From Misgurnus anguillicaudatus (taxonomy: Eukaryota > Chordata > Actinopteri > Cypriniformes > Cobitidae): 64,000 bases of DNA. This document shows, one piece after another, positions 47,402-58,202 of this stretch. Each line of letters starts with the position of its first letter. The first letter of the stretch is position 1. The notes beneath the pieces were generated by a model. That model searched no databases. It had not been told where the DNA came from and worked only from the letters and a program-made list of their open reading frames with translations. The DNA is taken from contig NC_073339.2 in assembly GCF_027580225.2 (NCBI RefSeq), positions 44,019,501 through 44,083,500 on the forward strand. Reading direction: 5' to 3'. Both the position numbers and the translations under genes were made by a program.

Positions 47402-47665
47402 GAGTGAAAGAAACAGTCCGGCTTTTAACCACAGGACTTTCCCCGACGTGGAAGATGATGACTTCGACCCCAACTACGCTCGTATCAACAATTTCAGAGA
47501 GCCCCCTGCCTCAGGCCAACCCTCCTACACGCCTGGACCTCCCACACATAACTACTCTCAGCCTTCAGTCTCCGCCCCTTACAGAGAGCCATCCAATGAA
47601 GACCCGCGGGAGGGCCTTTATGCAAAAGTGAACAAGCTAAGAACCACCCCACAAAAGATTGATAG
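47402..47665 (+). CDS. pard3b: pard3b-like internal exon H, NYARINNFREP and EGLYAKVNK motifs
   Basis: The longest exon here, 264 nt, with acceptor ttaacacacag ending at 47401 and donor gtgaga at 47666, phase 2 to phase 2. It encodes local residues 304-392. It begins with RSERNSPAFNHRTFPDVEDD, then has DPNYARINNFREP, a Pro/Ser/Tyr-rich linker, and REGLYAKVNKLRTTPQK. The DPNYAR-x-N-x-FREP and EGLYAKVNK motifs are what I associate with PARD3B, while PARD3 has a related ALYAQVKK. This exon gives the best paralog assignment. Which fish duplicate (pard3ba or pard3bb) it is cannot be decided without alignment. Confidence 0.95.
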
Positions 47666-48534
47666 GTGAGAAGTTTCTGTTCCTTTATGATGCTTTAAAG
47701 AACTTGATATAAACAAAGTGACCTCCAGTGCATTTCAAGGCCTAAGATCCTTCTGATTCGAACCCATGACCCTTAATGCATTAAGTGACAGGAAGGCTAT
47801 TTAGTGGAACGGATAATGGAATGAAAACTAGCATGTTTAGCAATGTCTGTGAAAATCTTTAGCACCTGCTATTGACGAACTTCTCATGATGATTATTTTC
47901 TCTCAGCATAAGTAAATCAATGGAAGAAGTTTGCTGGTCCCATTATCAGACGTTAAAATGTAAATTGTGCAAACCGTAACGAAACATCCAGACTAGTCGT
48001 TAACGAACGCTTTGGCCTTTTAGTCCAGTCGACCTGAAATATCGACAGGAGGGTCTGCGGAGTCGCCCGTGATTTACTGTGCAGCCGTACTGTGTGTATA
48101 TACAGAAGAGGACGTGAGTTTTTAGTCCAGGTTGAGTGTTCTCAACGACAGAGCTCATTGATTTGTTGTCTGGCGGTAATTATGCGTGAGTGTTGCCTCG
48201 TCTGTGGGGACCACGTTCATTCTTGCCATCGATTCGCACAAGATTATCTTTCTCGTGCTGTGCTGTCCACGGTCAACACACACAAACATACAGAGGAAGT
48301 GTAATCCTATCGCACACTACAACACTTCGCTCTCATACAGTATGTCTCATTTTAAAACATGTTTGTTCTCAGGAATACATTAGCACACCTTCTCAAAACT
48401 GCATGCCACACATTCTGAGCTCTTAAATCACTTCCTGCTCTAAAATGTAGCATGGTACCCATCGTATATACTGTAGTTTCCATAACTAGTATTTTTTTTC
48501 TTTTCTCTACCGATTGTATTTTCAAAGATGAACA

Positions 48535-48760
48535 AATTAATTTTATTTATATAGCGCTTTTCACAATTGTTTAATTGTTTCAAATCAGCTTTACATTAAT
48601 AAATGCAGGAGAAAACACTGAAAAATCGATGGACATAAGCAGCAGAGTACAGCGGCCAAGATTAAATCGCACTAGCGAGCGTAGTAATAATGTAGTGCAT
48701 AGAAGAGGGTGCTAACTTAAGCCAATGTCAGCCAAAATGACTCTTAGGAGAAAAAAGTAT
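48535..48760. repeat. Dispersed repeat beginning TTTATATAGCGCTTTTCACA
   Basis: TTTATTTATATAGCGCTTTT, then CAAATCAGCTTTACATTAAT, is a frequent motif order in cyprinid repeats. It lies directly before the split SINE. Its boundaries and class are uncertain. Confidence 0.5.
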
Positions 48761-48787
48761 TATTGTGAAATCATTATTTACGCTACT

Positions 48788-49235
48788 AATTGTAGCTTAG
48801 TTAGCAGAGCATTGCATTGTTTTTAGCACACGGCTGGGTTAATAATGGACAGAACACATCGCTGGGTTAAAAATGACCCAGCACTCTTTAGCAACGCTGA
48901 AATCATCCCAGCAGGCATTTCAACGTTGATTCGCCGTTAAATCAACGTCAAGGACAAGGTTGAGTCAACGTTGAATTACCTTTTGATTTTGCAAATTTTT
49001 TCAACGCTGAACAACAAGTGACATTATTTCAATCAAATTTTAACCTTGATTTTTTAGCATTTTATTAACCTTTTGCAACCATTCACCGTTGTTTCAACCA
49101 AATTTCAACGTTGAAGGTCGATCATATGCCTGCTGGGATGGGTTTGACATCCCAACATACATACTGTAATAAAAATGTAAAACATCTCTTTGGATAAAAG
49201 GGGCTGCCAAATGCATAAATCTAAAATGTACAAAT
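48788..49235 (+). repeat. tRNA-derived SINE split by an insertion
   Basis: The 5' part ATTGTAGCTTAGTTAGCAGA, GCATTGCATTG (A-box region) ends near 48831. The 3' tail CTTTGGATAAAAGGGGCTGC, CAAATGCATAAA resumes at 49190-49225. Between them lie CTGGGTTAAAAATGACCCAG palindromic sequence and a TIR element at 48904-49140. Confidence 0.55.
48904..49140. mobile_element. Small TIR element with CATCCCAGCAGGCAT ends
   Basis: A perfect 15-bp inverted pair, CATCCCAGCAGGCAT at 48904-48918 and ATGCCTGCTGGGATG at 49126-49140. The interior repeats TCAACGTTGA and CAACGTTGAA palindromes. It is non-coding. Confidence 0.85.
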
Positions 49236-49351
49236 AATCATTGGGGTCACCTTTAAATGTAAAAAAGTGAAACTTTTGTCAAGTTTTATTTATAATAAAT
49301 CCAAACTTTGTGTAACTTTTTTGGTATGAGGAAGTTGGTTTGTCCTTGTTT

Positions 49352-50724
49352 TTAAAGGGATAGTTCACACAAAAATGAAAAATAGCTGTTTATTTATTCA
49401 CCCTCAGGCCATCCAATATGTTTGTGACATTTTTTTCTTCAGTAGAACATTAAAAAAAAGATATTTGCAGAAACCCCAGTGCTGCGTGATTCATATAATG
49501 TGATCTTGTGATGTTTGGTGGATGTTGGCAAACCACCCTCTCAGTGCCACCTATAGACCGGGAGGGTAAATCCGAATGTATACTAGGGATGTCCGCGTAT
49601 GCTTGTAGTCTGCATGACATCATTTTCGTCATCAGGAGGGTCCGCGAGCACCGTCCGCGTGCTGCCCAAGATTTGAGAACCACAACGCATGCACCTGAAA
49701 ATGTTGAGACGGGACACTACACTACAAACAATTACATAAAGGCAATAAACATTAGCATTAGCACACACATCATCGTCTTTTCTTCATTTAGTTTCACTTC
49801 TTCCAAGAACAGAAAGCTGTGGAGCATTTTTGTCACCATAATGTTTGATTTCTGTTCTTTGTTTTCTTGTTGTTTGTTTTAAACTTTATTTGCATTGGTA
49901 GATCCGCTACTTTTCTTTATCATATTTTTTTATGTACTGTAAATGTTGCAAATCAGTGCTGCCCTGAAGGCCTGGTAGACGAATAATTTGAATAAGAAAT
50001 CATTTGTATTGCGCATACGTGTCCAACGCGGCAATCCGCGTGTAGCATACATGGAAAGCTGCCCGGACGTGTGCGCGCACGTACAGCTAGGGCAAAATAT
50101 TTATCCTAATCCTACTCCAAAACCTAACCCTAAACCAGAGGTTCTCAACTCTGGCCCTCGAGATCCCCTTTCCGGCAGAGTTTAGCTCTAACCCCGATCA
50201 AACTCATCTGCCTGCAATTTTCTGGTATTCCTGAAGACCTTGATTGCTTTGTACTTATTTAGGTCGTAGCTGTATCCTATCTAGCCAGAACCCCTGTTTT
50301 TCATCCTAATCCTACCCCCAAACCTAACCCTAAACCCAACATCTTGCAAGATTTCTAGCCAGAACCCATACACGGGAAGGAACTATAGGAAGTGCGCTTT
50401 ACCCTCCAGCTCTATAGGTGGCAGTAAGAGGCTAGTGTGCCAACTTGCAATGTTTTGCAAAAAACATTCGAATGGCTTCAAAAGACTTCAATATGTCACC
50501 AGGAGTCGTGGATATTATTCTGTATTGGATATATCTGCTTTTTGAACTCTCAAAGTTGTAAAAAACGTTGACTTGCATTATTTCAATCACAGAGCACTGT
50601 GGTTTCTGCAAAATATCTTCTTGATTGTTCTAATTAAGAAATAATGTCAACAACTTATCGGATGGCCTGAGGGCGAGTAAATAAAATTTTCAAATATTCA
50701 TTTTTGGGTGAACTATCCCTTTAA
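49352..50724. mobile_element. TTAA-flanked element with AGGGATAGTTCAC ends
   Basis: TTAA at 49352-49355 and 50721-50724. The left end AGGGATAGTTCACACAAAAA matches the right end, inverted, AGGGATAGTTCACCCAAAAA. Inverted similarity continues for about 120 bp (CCTCAGGCCATCC against GGATGGCCTGAGG, GCAGAAACC against GGTTTCTGC). The interior includes CCTAATCCTACCCC motifs and CCAGAGGTTCTCAACTCTGG, so more elements are nested inside. No transposase is visible. Confidence 0.88.
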
Positions 50725-51163
50725 CTCTTTCCCCGCCATTGACAAGTTATCTCGTCACTTAAGAGAAAAGTCTTCCCTGCCAATGACGAGATTTTACAGC
50801 AATCCATATTTCTGCTATTATCCACAAGGTTAATCTTACATAACTTATAAAACACTGAAGCATCAACTGATCCAAAAACAGTAAAAATTGTGTATATTTT
50901 GATCAGCGTTCTGAATCTGACCGTTCAATTTGTATTTTTGAAGAAACCTACCCATATCTGAGAGATGGTAGAAAGAGAACAAATGAAAATAGGATGAAAT
51001 GTTTTTTGTTTGAAAGCAGAGGGTCTGTTCTTTCATTTGAAATATTGTATGTTTATATATTTAAAGAAGTAATTTTTCTGGAAGGCATTATACTTTTGTG
51101 AAAATCATAAAAATGCTGGCACTGGCTGGCAACTTAAAAAAATGCTGGTGGGGAATGAGTTAA
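50721..51163. mobile_element. TTAA-flanked MITE family, copy sharing its left TTAA
   Basis: TTAA at 50721-50724 and 51160-51163. The ends are CTCTTTCCCCGCCATTGAC and, inverted, CTCATTCCCCACCAGCATT. Its left TTAA is the right TTAA of the preceding element, so the two abut with no other base between them. Same orientation and family as 51214-51704. Confidence 0.9.
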
Positions 51164-51213
51164 ACACTAAAGATTTGTTAAATATGTATTTGGTGAAAAT
51201 CCATCCATCATCA

Positions 51214-51704
51214 TTAACTCTTTCACCGCCATTGACGAGATATATTGTCAATTAAGAGAAAACGCTTCCCCGCCAATGACGAGATTTTCCGTCTTTCCGC
51301 AATACCGCTATTATCCACCAGGTGGCCCGCAACTTTTTAAACCCGGAAGTATTGCCCTATGCCAAGCAGCTGCATGTCCGTGTCTGTTTTAAAGATCGCT
51401 CTGAATGGGATCTCTATGAAAAGTCCGTCACAAAAATGGAATTATCTCTGCTTTTTGCTCAAAATGTGGTGCTCTTGCAGAAATCTACCCATGTTCAAAA
51501 GCCGATTACAAAAGAACTACTGAAGGTATGATGAAACGTTTTTTTTTTTTTTTGAAAGCAGAGGGTCTGCTCCTTCATTTGGTATATTGTATGTTTATAT
51601 AAAGAAGAACATTTTCTGGAAGGCATTAAACTTTGGTGAAAATCATAAAAAACGCTGGCGCTGGCTGGCAACTTTTTTAAAAATGCTGGCGGTGAAAGAG
51701 TTAA
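51214..51704. mobile_element. TTAA-flanked MITE family, best-preserved copy
   Basis: TTAA at 51214-51217 and 51701-51704. A perfect 14-bp inverted end, CTCTTTCACCGCCA. The left half carries palindromic GACGAGAT…ATTGTC and AATGACGAGATT. The right half carries AGAGGGTCTGCTCCTTCAT and GCTGGCGCTGGCTGGCA. The open frames on both strands have no known homology. Confidence 0.92.
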
Positions 51705-52514
51705 GAGGCTTTGTAACGTGTGTTCATCCATAACGATTACGTAGGCATTTTTGTTCACTTTTGTGCAACTTTTGTTACTGCATTGATCATCACTTATTAA
51801 GTGTTAACTCTAGACCCTGAAACCAAACTACTTAAAAACTTCTTACATAAGGAACCCATTCAAGTACACAAATGTGACTGATCGGTTATGCGCCGTCCTA
51901 TCAGGAAAACGGTGTGAGAAATGTCTCGCCTGAAGCAGCTCACCATGAGTGTTTGTGAGTTCCACGTCAGAAAGCAAATAAGAGAGAGATCGCAGAAATG
52001 GGACGGTCAATTAGCCGCAAAGTAACAGCCAGACAGATATGCGAAGCCTTCATCTTCCAGTTCAGCTCTCCTGGATCTCCTGCGGTAGAGAACTTAATTA
52101 CCATTCTCTCTCTCTCGCACGTCGCCCGACGGCTCCTAACAGCGCTTTGTTCTTTCTGGCGTTTTGCGCATAATAGATGTGACTAATAAATGTTCAAACA
52201 TTGGAAATAGAGCCTTGCTTTTGCTTGTTTAGGAGACACCGCATTGCCATCTTTCACTAGAAATGCTGACGCAGTGACTGTCACAGCCAAACAGGGCGTC
52301 TAAAAACTGGACGTGGCTCCAGAGAGTTGGACGCCATCCAGAGCCTGAGAAATGGGCTTAATCGAGCTAATGGCCCACCGGCCGCATGTGACGCCCAGCT
52401 CTCGTTTTAATGTTTCTTAATCCTTTTCTCAATTTTTGGTTTGTGATTTGTCATGTTGGTGGTTAAGATGGATCTGCTGCTATTTTGCTTGTATTTGCCC
52501 GTCTTTTTGTTTTA

Positions 52515-52655
52515 GAAGTTAGTATATTTGTATACACTTTTATCCAAAGCGACATTTTTTATCAGTATGTGTGTTCCCTGGGTTTGAACCCATGAACTTT
52601 TGCGCTACTAACGCAACGCAATGCTTCACCACTGAGTTATACAGGAGCAAGTTGT
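52515..52655 (-). repeat. tRNA-derived SINE, antisense, well preserved
   Basis: On the - strand, TATAACTCAGTGGTGAAGC (A box) is followed by GCGCAAAAGTTCATGGGTTC and AAACCCAGGGAA (B box GGTTCAAACCC), then the tail CGCTTTGGATAAAAGTGTAT. This is the tRNA-like head plus tail order of teleost SINEs. The body is too diverged to be a functional tRNA gene. Confidence 0.8.
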
Positions 52656-53586
52656 GTTACTGCGGTATTCATACTCTTTAGGAAACCCTGATGAATAACC
52701 TTCCAGGTTTTAGGTTACTTGTTAAAAATGGATTAGCTGGTTTCCTCACCTGGCCAGGATCATGCACATCTGGTTGCCCTAAACCACTACACAACCATTA
52801 AACTAAACCAGTGAAAATTGGCATAGTTGCCCACCAATGGCTTTTGTTGGTTTAAGCATTTTTTAATTTAGTAATTTCGTATTTATTTTGGTATAGTTGC
52901 TACATGTTTTGCATTTATGCAAGCATGTATTTATATTTGATGGTTAATAGCTTTGTCTGTGCACGATTTCTTAATAAACAAGACTTTAGTGAGCTACTTT
53001 AAAAAGTAACAGCACTCGTCTTTGATCAATTTTTTTTATAGCTGTATATACAATCGTGAGTCTGTTTGCTTTTTGATATGGCCACACACATCTCTGACAG
53101 TCCCATCAAGACTCTGAATAATTGAACAGTGGACATTTTCATTAAGACCTCAGTGGCAGGTGTGTTTATAAAAGGGTGTCAATTCAGATTAAACACCCGT
53201 GGGGTGGCGACTGTCTGATAAAGACGGCAGTGTTGTCAGATCTCATCATACAACACGTCCTGCAGAAATAAGATCAAGGTACAGAGGGCGGTTTCTAGCA
53301 TTACCTTTATGTCAGTATCTATTCATTCATTGCTTATTTGGGCACCTGGTCTTTGTGTGTTGACAGCTTTACAGATAGATTGTGATCTCGGATTAATTCT
53401 CCTCTCTATATAATCATATTCATTAGTTAGTAAAAACTCATCTAGGATCTTGATTGGTATACAGTATAGACTCTAGGCAGATTATTGTTTGTGTAACTTT
53501 ATAAGTGTCTGTTAGTTTACTTTGATGGTTTCAATAGTTATATGATAAAAATCAGTATAACAAAATAAGAATAACATGTTTCATCA

Positions 53587-53700
53587 GTTAAAGGGATAGT
53601 TCTTTCATCATTTACTCACCTTCAAGTTGTTACAAACCTACATAATTTTTTTATTCTGCTGAACACAAATTAAGTTAACCATTTGAATGAAAAGTTAACC
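53587..53700 (+). mobile_element. Fragment with AAAGGGATAGTTC terminus
   Basis: TTAAAGGGATAGTTCTTTCA, then TTTACTCACCTTCAAGTTGT and TCTGCTGAACACAAA: one end of a fish TTAA element of the same general type as 49352-50724. No opposite end was found nearby. Confidence 0.6.
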
Positions 53701-54059
53701 AAAGATGTGGGGCACCATCCACTTCCATAATATTATTTTTTTAACATTTTACATTAACAAAGGTTAATCAGTCCTTCCAGAAAAACGCTGTTTTTTGTGA
53801 TTGTTGCGGGCAAATATCCTTGATCTTGCGGCACGTTTTGTTAAAAATGCGATGGAATATGCGGGATATTTATGCAATTTTATGCTATAAAATTTCGGGA
53901 ACTTGCAAAAACTGTGTGAACTTACAAAAACTGTTTGCAGCTTTTGCAGCTTTTCATCATGTTCATGTCGCGTTATTACGTCATTTCCTAACATTCCCAC
54001 ACGTGGCTCAGAGACAAAAATGGTTTGACAAGATGAGAAATTAAAAAATCTTTAAAAAA

Positions 54060-55575
54060 AAAAACTTGTGCATCATGTATATTTCAATGCACATATTGTA
54101 TTTATTTTGATTTTATGCAATAAAAAATTACATTTGCACCATTTTTATGAAAGTTAAGACTGAATGGACCTGAAAATGTCAATTGGAAATTGCGCCAAAG
54201 AATGAGAAATATTCAATATTTTATCCACCTTAATGGCATTAAGGGTAATCATTAAAAAATAAAAAACATTTTAAAATATCACATAAAAATACATTTTATT
54301 AGTTATTTCTAGGGGTGCACCGAAATTTCGGTCGCCGAAAATTTCGGCCGAAAATGGCATTATAGGTTTCGGGCCGAAATAAAAAATCCAAACGAAAATG
54401 TCAACCGAAAATGAATGTCAACCGTGCCCCTCCCATCTGTGTGCTAGCGCTTGGGTTTCACTCACGGTGATCAGTCCTCTTCGTGCTCAAGCAGGTTTCT
54501 CTCACGGTCGAGCTGTTTGCACGCGTCTGCAAAGATTAACAATGTCTTGATTTGTAAACTTTAGAGAGAGTCGCGCTAATGTGTCTCATACTGTAATCCA
54601 TTAACATACATTTGGCAAATAAAGCAACGAAACACAACGTAACGTCTATATGGAGCGACTTTTGCGCTGTTTGGATTCACTCTCCGTCTCTTTGTGTGTG
54701 TGCGTTTAAGTGCCCTCAATAGTGCACATACGAGAGAGACGCGTTTAAAAAAAACAAGCAAACATAAAATGATCTCTACAGTATTCTTTTTCTAATAAAA
54801 ACATTTGTTTATGTCTTAAGTGTATGTATAGATTACAGTCAGATTAACCTACTTAAGTCTGTGTCATTAATGTTAATCAAACAACCCATGACAAAGAGAC
54901 CAATAGCTCTAAAAATAATAATATATTTAATTTATTGTGTTATGATTAATTTAATTTGATTTCTGTACCTAATGTTAATTTCAGACCTTATTAATGTACA
55001 ACTTTGTTCTTTTTTCTAAATGTTTGCAATTTCTTTATTGTTTATTAGATTTTTCCCACTCGCTTTTTGCTGATCCGAAAAATAATTTTATCTGTGCCTC
55101 AAAAACTGTAATGTGATCCGAACTGTGAGTTTTTTGATCTGTCACACACCCCTAGTAAAGTTAGTATACAGTGATAGCCATAAATGCAATTGTACTAATA
55201 ATTGGCATAATAATTTATTTCGGTGTTTCGGTTTTTTTGGCCTTGGTTTCCTTTTTCCGGTTTCGGCCAAGAATTTTCATTCCCTAGTTATTTCTAAATG
55301 TAAATTTTAATGTGTTTTTTAAAAATATTTGTCCGGACATATGCTGAAAACGGTTTTCTAAATAATCTCTAACAAATTATCTAAAAATGTATGTAAAAAA
55401 TCATTTTACACTAAACTAGATGATTATATTTTATTCCACATTTTTTATGAATATATTTATATTTTAATTTATATAAGTAATTTATTTTGAAATTTTAACC
55501 CGTTTACATTTAATTGAACCATACAGACACAAAATAATTAACATCACGCCATTGACCCACATATATATTGCTTAT
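54060..55575. repeat. Old dispersed repeat, copy 2, interrupted by a hAT
   Basis: The outer parts (54060-54309 and 55287-55575) correspond, inverted, to 770-1540. Shared words include GTCCGGACATATGCTGAAAA and ACACTAAACTAGATGATTAT. It lacks a segment present in copy 1 (about 910-1050). Confidence 0.75.
54310..55286. mobile_element. hAT-type element rich in TTTCGG/CCGAAA
   Basis: The ends are TAGGGGTGCACCGAAATTTC and, inverted, TAGGGAATGAAAATTCTTGG. An exact 8-bp duplication, GTTATTTC, lies at 54302-54309 and 55287-55294. The subterminal regions are packed with CCGAAA and TTTCGG motifs. A TCACACACCCCTAG end near 55141-55154 suggests a further relic inside. It is 977 bp and non-autonomous. Confidence 0.92.
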
Positions 55576-57756
55576 TGTTATGTTGGCTAAAGCATGTAAT
55601 GTTAACAAATGAAACCGTATTGTAAAGTGAAACCAAAAACTCGTTCTGTTTTACCTCAAAGCATGAAAGTTAACATGTTTACACTCGCTCTGGTTTGTGC
55701 GGTACCCACTATCAAAATAGACCAAATGAAGTTGTGATGACAGGAGGCCTTCACACTCTCATTTGAATGTGTGCACATGTAAGCACACTTCTTCTGGAAG
55801 AGAAACCGGATTTAACTGATTTCTCTCATAAAAGTTTGTTCTTTCAACTCTTGTCCCATTAAATGTCTCCCCTCATCCTGTAACTAATATGAATGTGATT
55901 CATATGTGTGGCGGCAGCTAATTAAACATTGATAGTGTTTCTCATTCGGAGGGTCGTGTGTGCTCTCCATCAGAATGGCAGCTCTAATTGCGTTCTGTGG
56001 GATTAGATAATGGATGATGTTCCTCCTCTCCACGTCCTTCCACAGATGCTGAAGTGGCTTAGATCCCTGCCTCTTGTATTTTCAATTATTCCCAACTTTG
56101 CAACATCTGTGGATGGAGTTTCTACTAAATGTGTAATATGTGTGTAGTATATGTACGTTCAGTGTTATGCTATTTCATGGCATACCCGCAAAACTGTTTC
56201 CTTTACCAGGATTCACAACAGCAAACGTAAGATAGAACTGTAGTATAAGCAGAGGTCCGCATGACACATTTCATCATTAGAATAGTATATGCGCACCGCT
56301 GGATTTTTGCGCATGCACGTACAGGAGAAATTAAAATGTAGCCCAGAAGATGCATAGCATTTTGTCGCAATGCGCATGCATCGAATGTCTGTGTACACAT
56401 ATAAGTCAAACTCTGCTTTGGAAGGTAGTCGTTCGGCTATGCGTGTGCGTACACAAAAACAAACTATACGTCAGGCTTTATGATGATTTATAATCAGAGC
56501 TAATCAGTGAACACACGTAAAGATAAGTTAACAGCCTGCAATTTTATGTTTCGAACAGAGGTGGCGATAGAGAGACAAAAGTTACAGATTGCACAGTAAA
56601 GAGCATCTATTGTCCGATTCACGGTTTTAAATTTCCTTTGGTGTGTAAGTATGTGTTATTACATGTTAAGGATATGCAAAAGTTATAAATCCCAAAGTAA
56701 ACAATGACACAAGTTATTTTCTCCAACGCAAATTTCTTAACTTGGACTACAACAAACACACAGATTGTAGGCAACAGTTTACTTCCTGAGGTTGGTGATG
56801 TAGACAAGACCGACATTATCATAATTTCTTCTGCTTTTGACTCGAAGCTTGTAAGTTAACTCCTGTTAGCATTGCATTGTGAGCGAATCTTTCAAACATG
56901 GTAAAGAGCGTCAAATTTTCAGCTGACGTCAGAGGTATTCAGGCCAATCACAGCGTACAGATTAGCTGGCCAATCAGGGACACAGAGCTTTTCAGATCCG
57001 TGCATTTTAGGAAGAGAGTGAAATCTGGAGTTTTAACCATAAACTACGCAAACACATTGTATTATACCATATACACAAAACGACGTTTGTTTTAGCAATG
57101 AAATGGGTACTTTTTAAATGTCAGAGACACGAAAAATACATGTTTTTATAAAAATACAACATAATATAATTTATACATAAACATACATAAATATGTTAAT
57201 TGTTCACTGTCATTACATACTGCACAACGTATGTGGATTAACTTTCTAGAAAATGATACACTTATTATTATGTTTAGTTTTAACAGATGTATTATCATCC
57301 ATTGATCCACACTTTCTCTACAACAAGTTGAAAAGAACAACACATTGCTTATGAATGACCCTTATGAGAGGTTGTGATTGTTTGAGAGACGTTGGCCAAT
57401 CAGGACTGGGCGTGATTGTTTATTTCTGTGTCTTTAAGTGGTGCTGTACTGTTGTGTTTCAGAGAAAATTGAAGCAATTTAAAGGTTGATTTTCTAATAC
57501 TTGTCCTGCTCTGAATGAGTACATGCCCTCGGGTTACATGTGTGCTTATACAGCGCTTACACGTGGTGTTTTTAAACATAGATCATTTAAAACACTGTAT
57601 TTTACATCAAACTTAGTTTATTTCAGCCACATTTGATTTAAAAATGAACTTTTTTGTTAAGGCACATATATGTTACTGTTCTTGCTTTAAGAGATTTAAC
57701 TGTGATATACAGTTGCCATAGTTTATCTCTATTATACTGTATATGTAACGCTGAAT

Positions 57757-58056
57757 GTGAGATGTTTGAGGAGATGTTTGAGGAGATGTTTGAGGAGATG
57801 TTGGAGGAGATGTTTGAGGAGATGTTTGAGGAGATGTTTGAGGAGATGTTTGAGGAGATGTTTGAGGAGATGTTTGAGGAGATGTTTGAGGAGATGTTTG
57901 AGGAGATGTTTGTGGAGATGTTTGTGGAGATGTTTGAGGAGATGTTTGAGGAGATGTTTGAGGAGATGTTTGAGGAGATGTTTGAGGAGATGTTTGAGGA
58001 GATGTTTGAGGAGATGTTTGAGGAGATGTTTGAGGAGATGTTTGAGGAGATGTTTC
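57757..58056. repeat. 15-bp minisatellite directly before exon I
   Basis: About 20 units of GAGGAGATGTTTGAG phase variants, nearly identical. The exceptions are one TTGGAG unit near 57800 and two TTTGTGGAG units near 57909-57930. The array ends about 33 bp before the exon at 58089. In the exon frame it encodes repeats of RCLRR without a stop; in another frame it encodes EMFEE. Confidence 0.98.
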
Positions 58057-58088
58057 TCATCTGTCTTGTTTTTATCTGCATGTTGCAG

Positions 58089-58194
58089 TAATGAAGACCG
58101 ATTGCAGCAAATCAGAAATCAACTTCAGCAGGTGAAACCATCACCATCCTACGAAGACCTGACCAGAAGAAGACAAGAATATGATCCCTCCAGA
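58089..58194 (+). CDS. pard3b: pard3b-like internal exon I, DRLQQIR helix; last exon visible
   Basis: A 106-nt exon with acceptor ctgcatgttgcag ending at 58088 and donor gtgagt at 58195. It enters in phase 2 and ends on a codon boundary. It encodes local residues 392-427: SNEDRLQQIRNQLQQVKPSP, then SYEDLTRRRQEYDPSR. DRLQQIRNQLQQ aligns with the short charged helix DRIQ(K/R)LR of PAR-3 proteins. The acceptor lies only about 33 bp after a 15-bp minisatellite, and the donor only about 8 bp before a 1.5-kb polypyrimidine tract. The exon frame is also open upstream through the minisatellite back to a stop at 57703-57705. The C-terminal exons of the gene are not in the window. Confidence 0.92.
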
Positions 58195-58202
58195 GTGAGT
58201 GC

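Larger units (their letters stand above)
47666..58088 (+). other. Intron H-I (10.4 kb)
   Basis: Contains a SINE split by another element (48788-49235), three TTAA elements in a row (49352-51704), an antisense SINE (52515-52655), an old repeat with a hAT inside (54060-55575) and the 15-bp array before exon I. A degenerate antisense tRNA-like stretch is near 47755-47790 (GATTCGAACCCATGACC). The parts 51980-52400 and 55880-56060 look non-repetitive and may be conserved non-coding sequence. I see no gene. Confidence 0.75.

Noticed and set aside
52515..52655. A possible tRNA gene (A and B boxes present)
   Set aside because: The acceptor stem does not pair, and a SINE tail (CTTTGGATAAAAG) follows, so it is a tRNA-derived SINE.
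57654..58091. 145-codon frame of EMFEE repeats over the 15-bp array, and the complementary NISSNISS frame
   Set aside because: Both follow from the 15-bp unit. The + frame is not the exon frame and stops at the acceptor. Only the RCLRR frame is continuous with exon I, and that is reported as a finding.
257..58194. Assignment to PARD3 itself and not the PARD3B paralog
   Set aside because: VADES after SKSMDL, the DPNYAR…FREP motif and EGLYAKVNK fit PARD3B better as I remember the families. PARD3 cannot be fully excluded without alignment.
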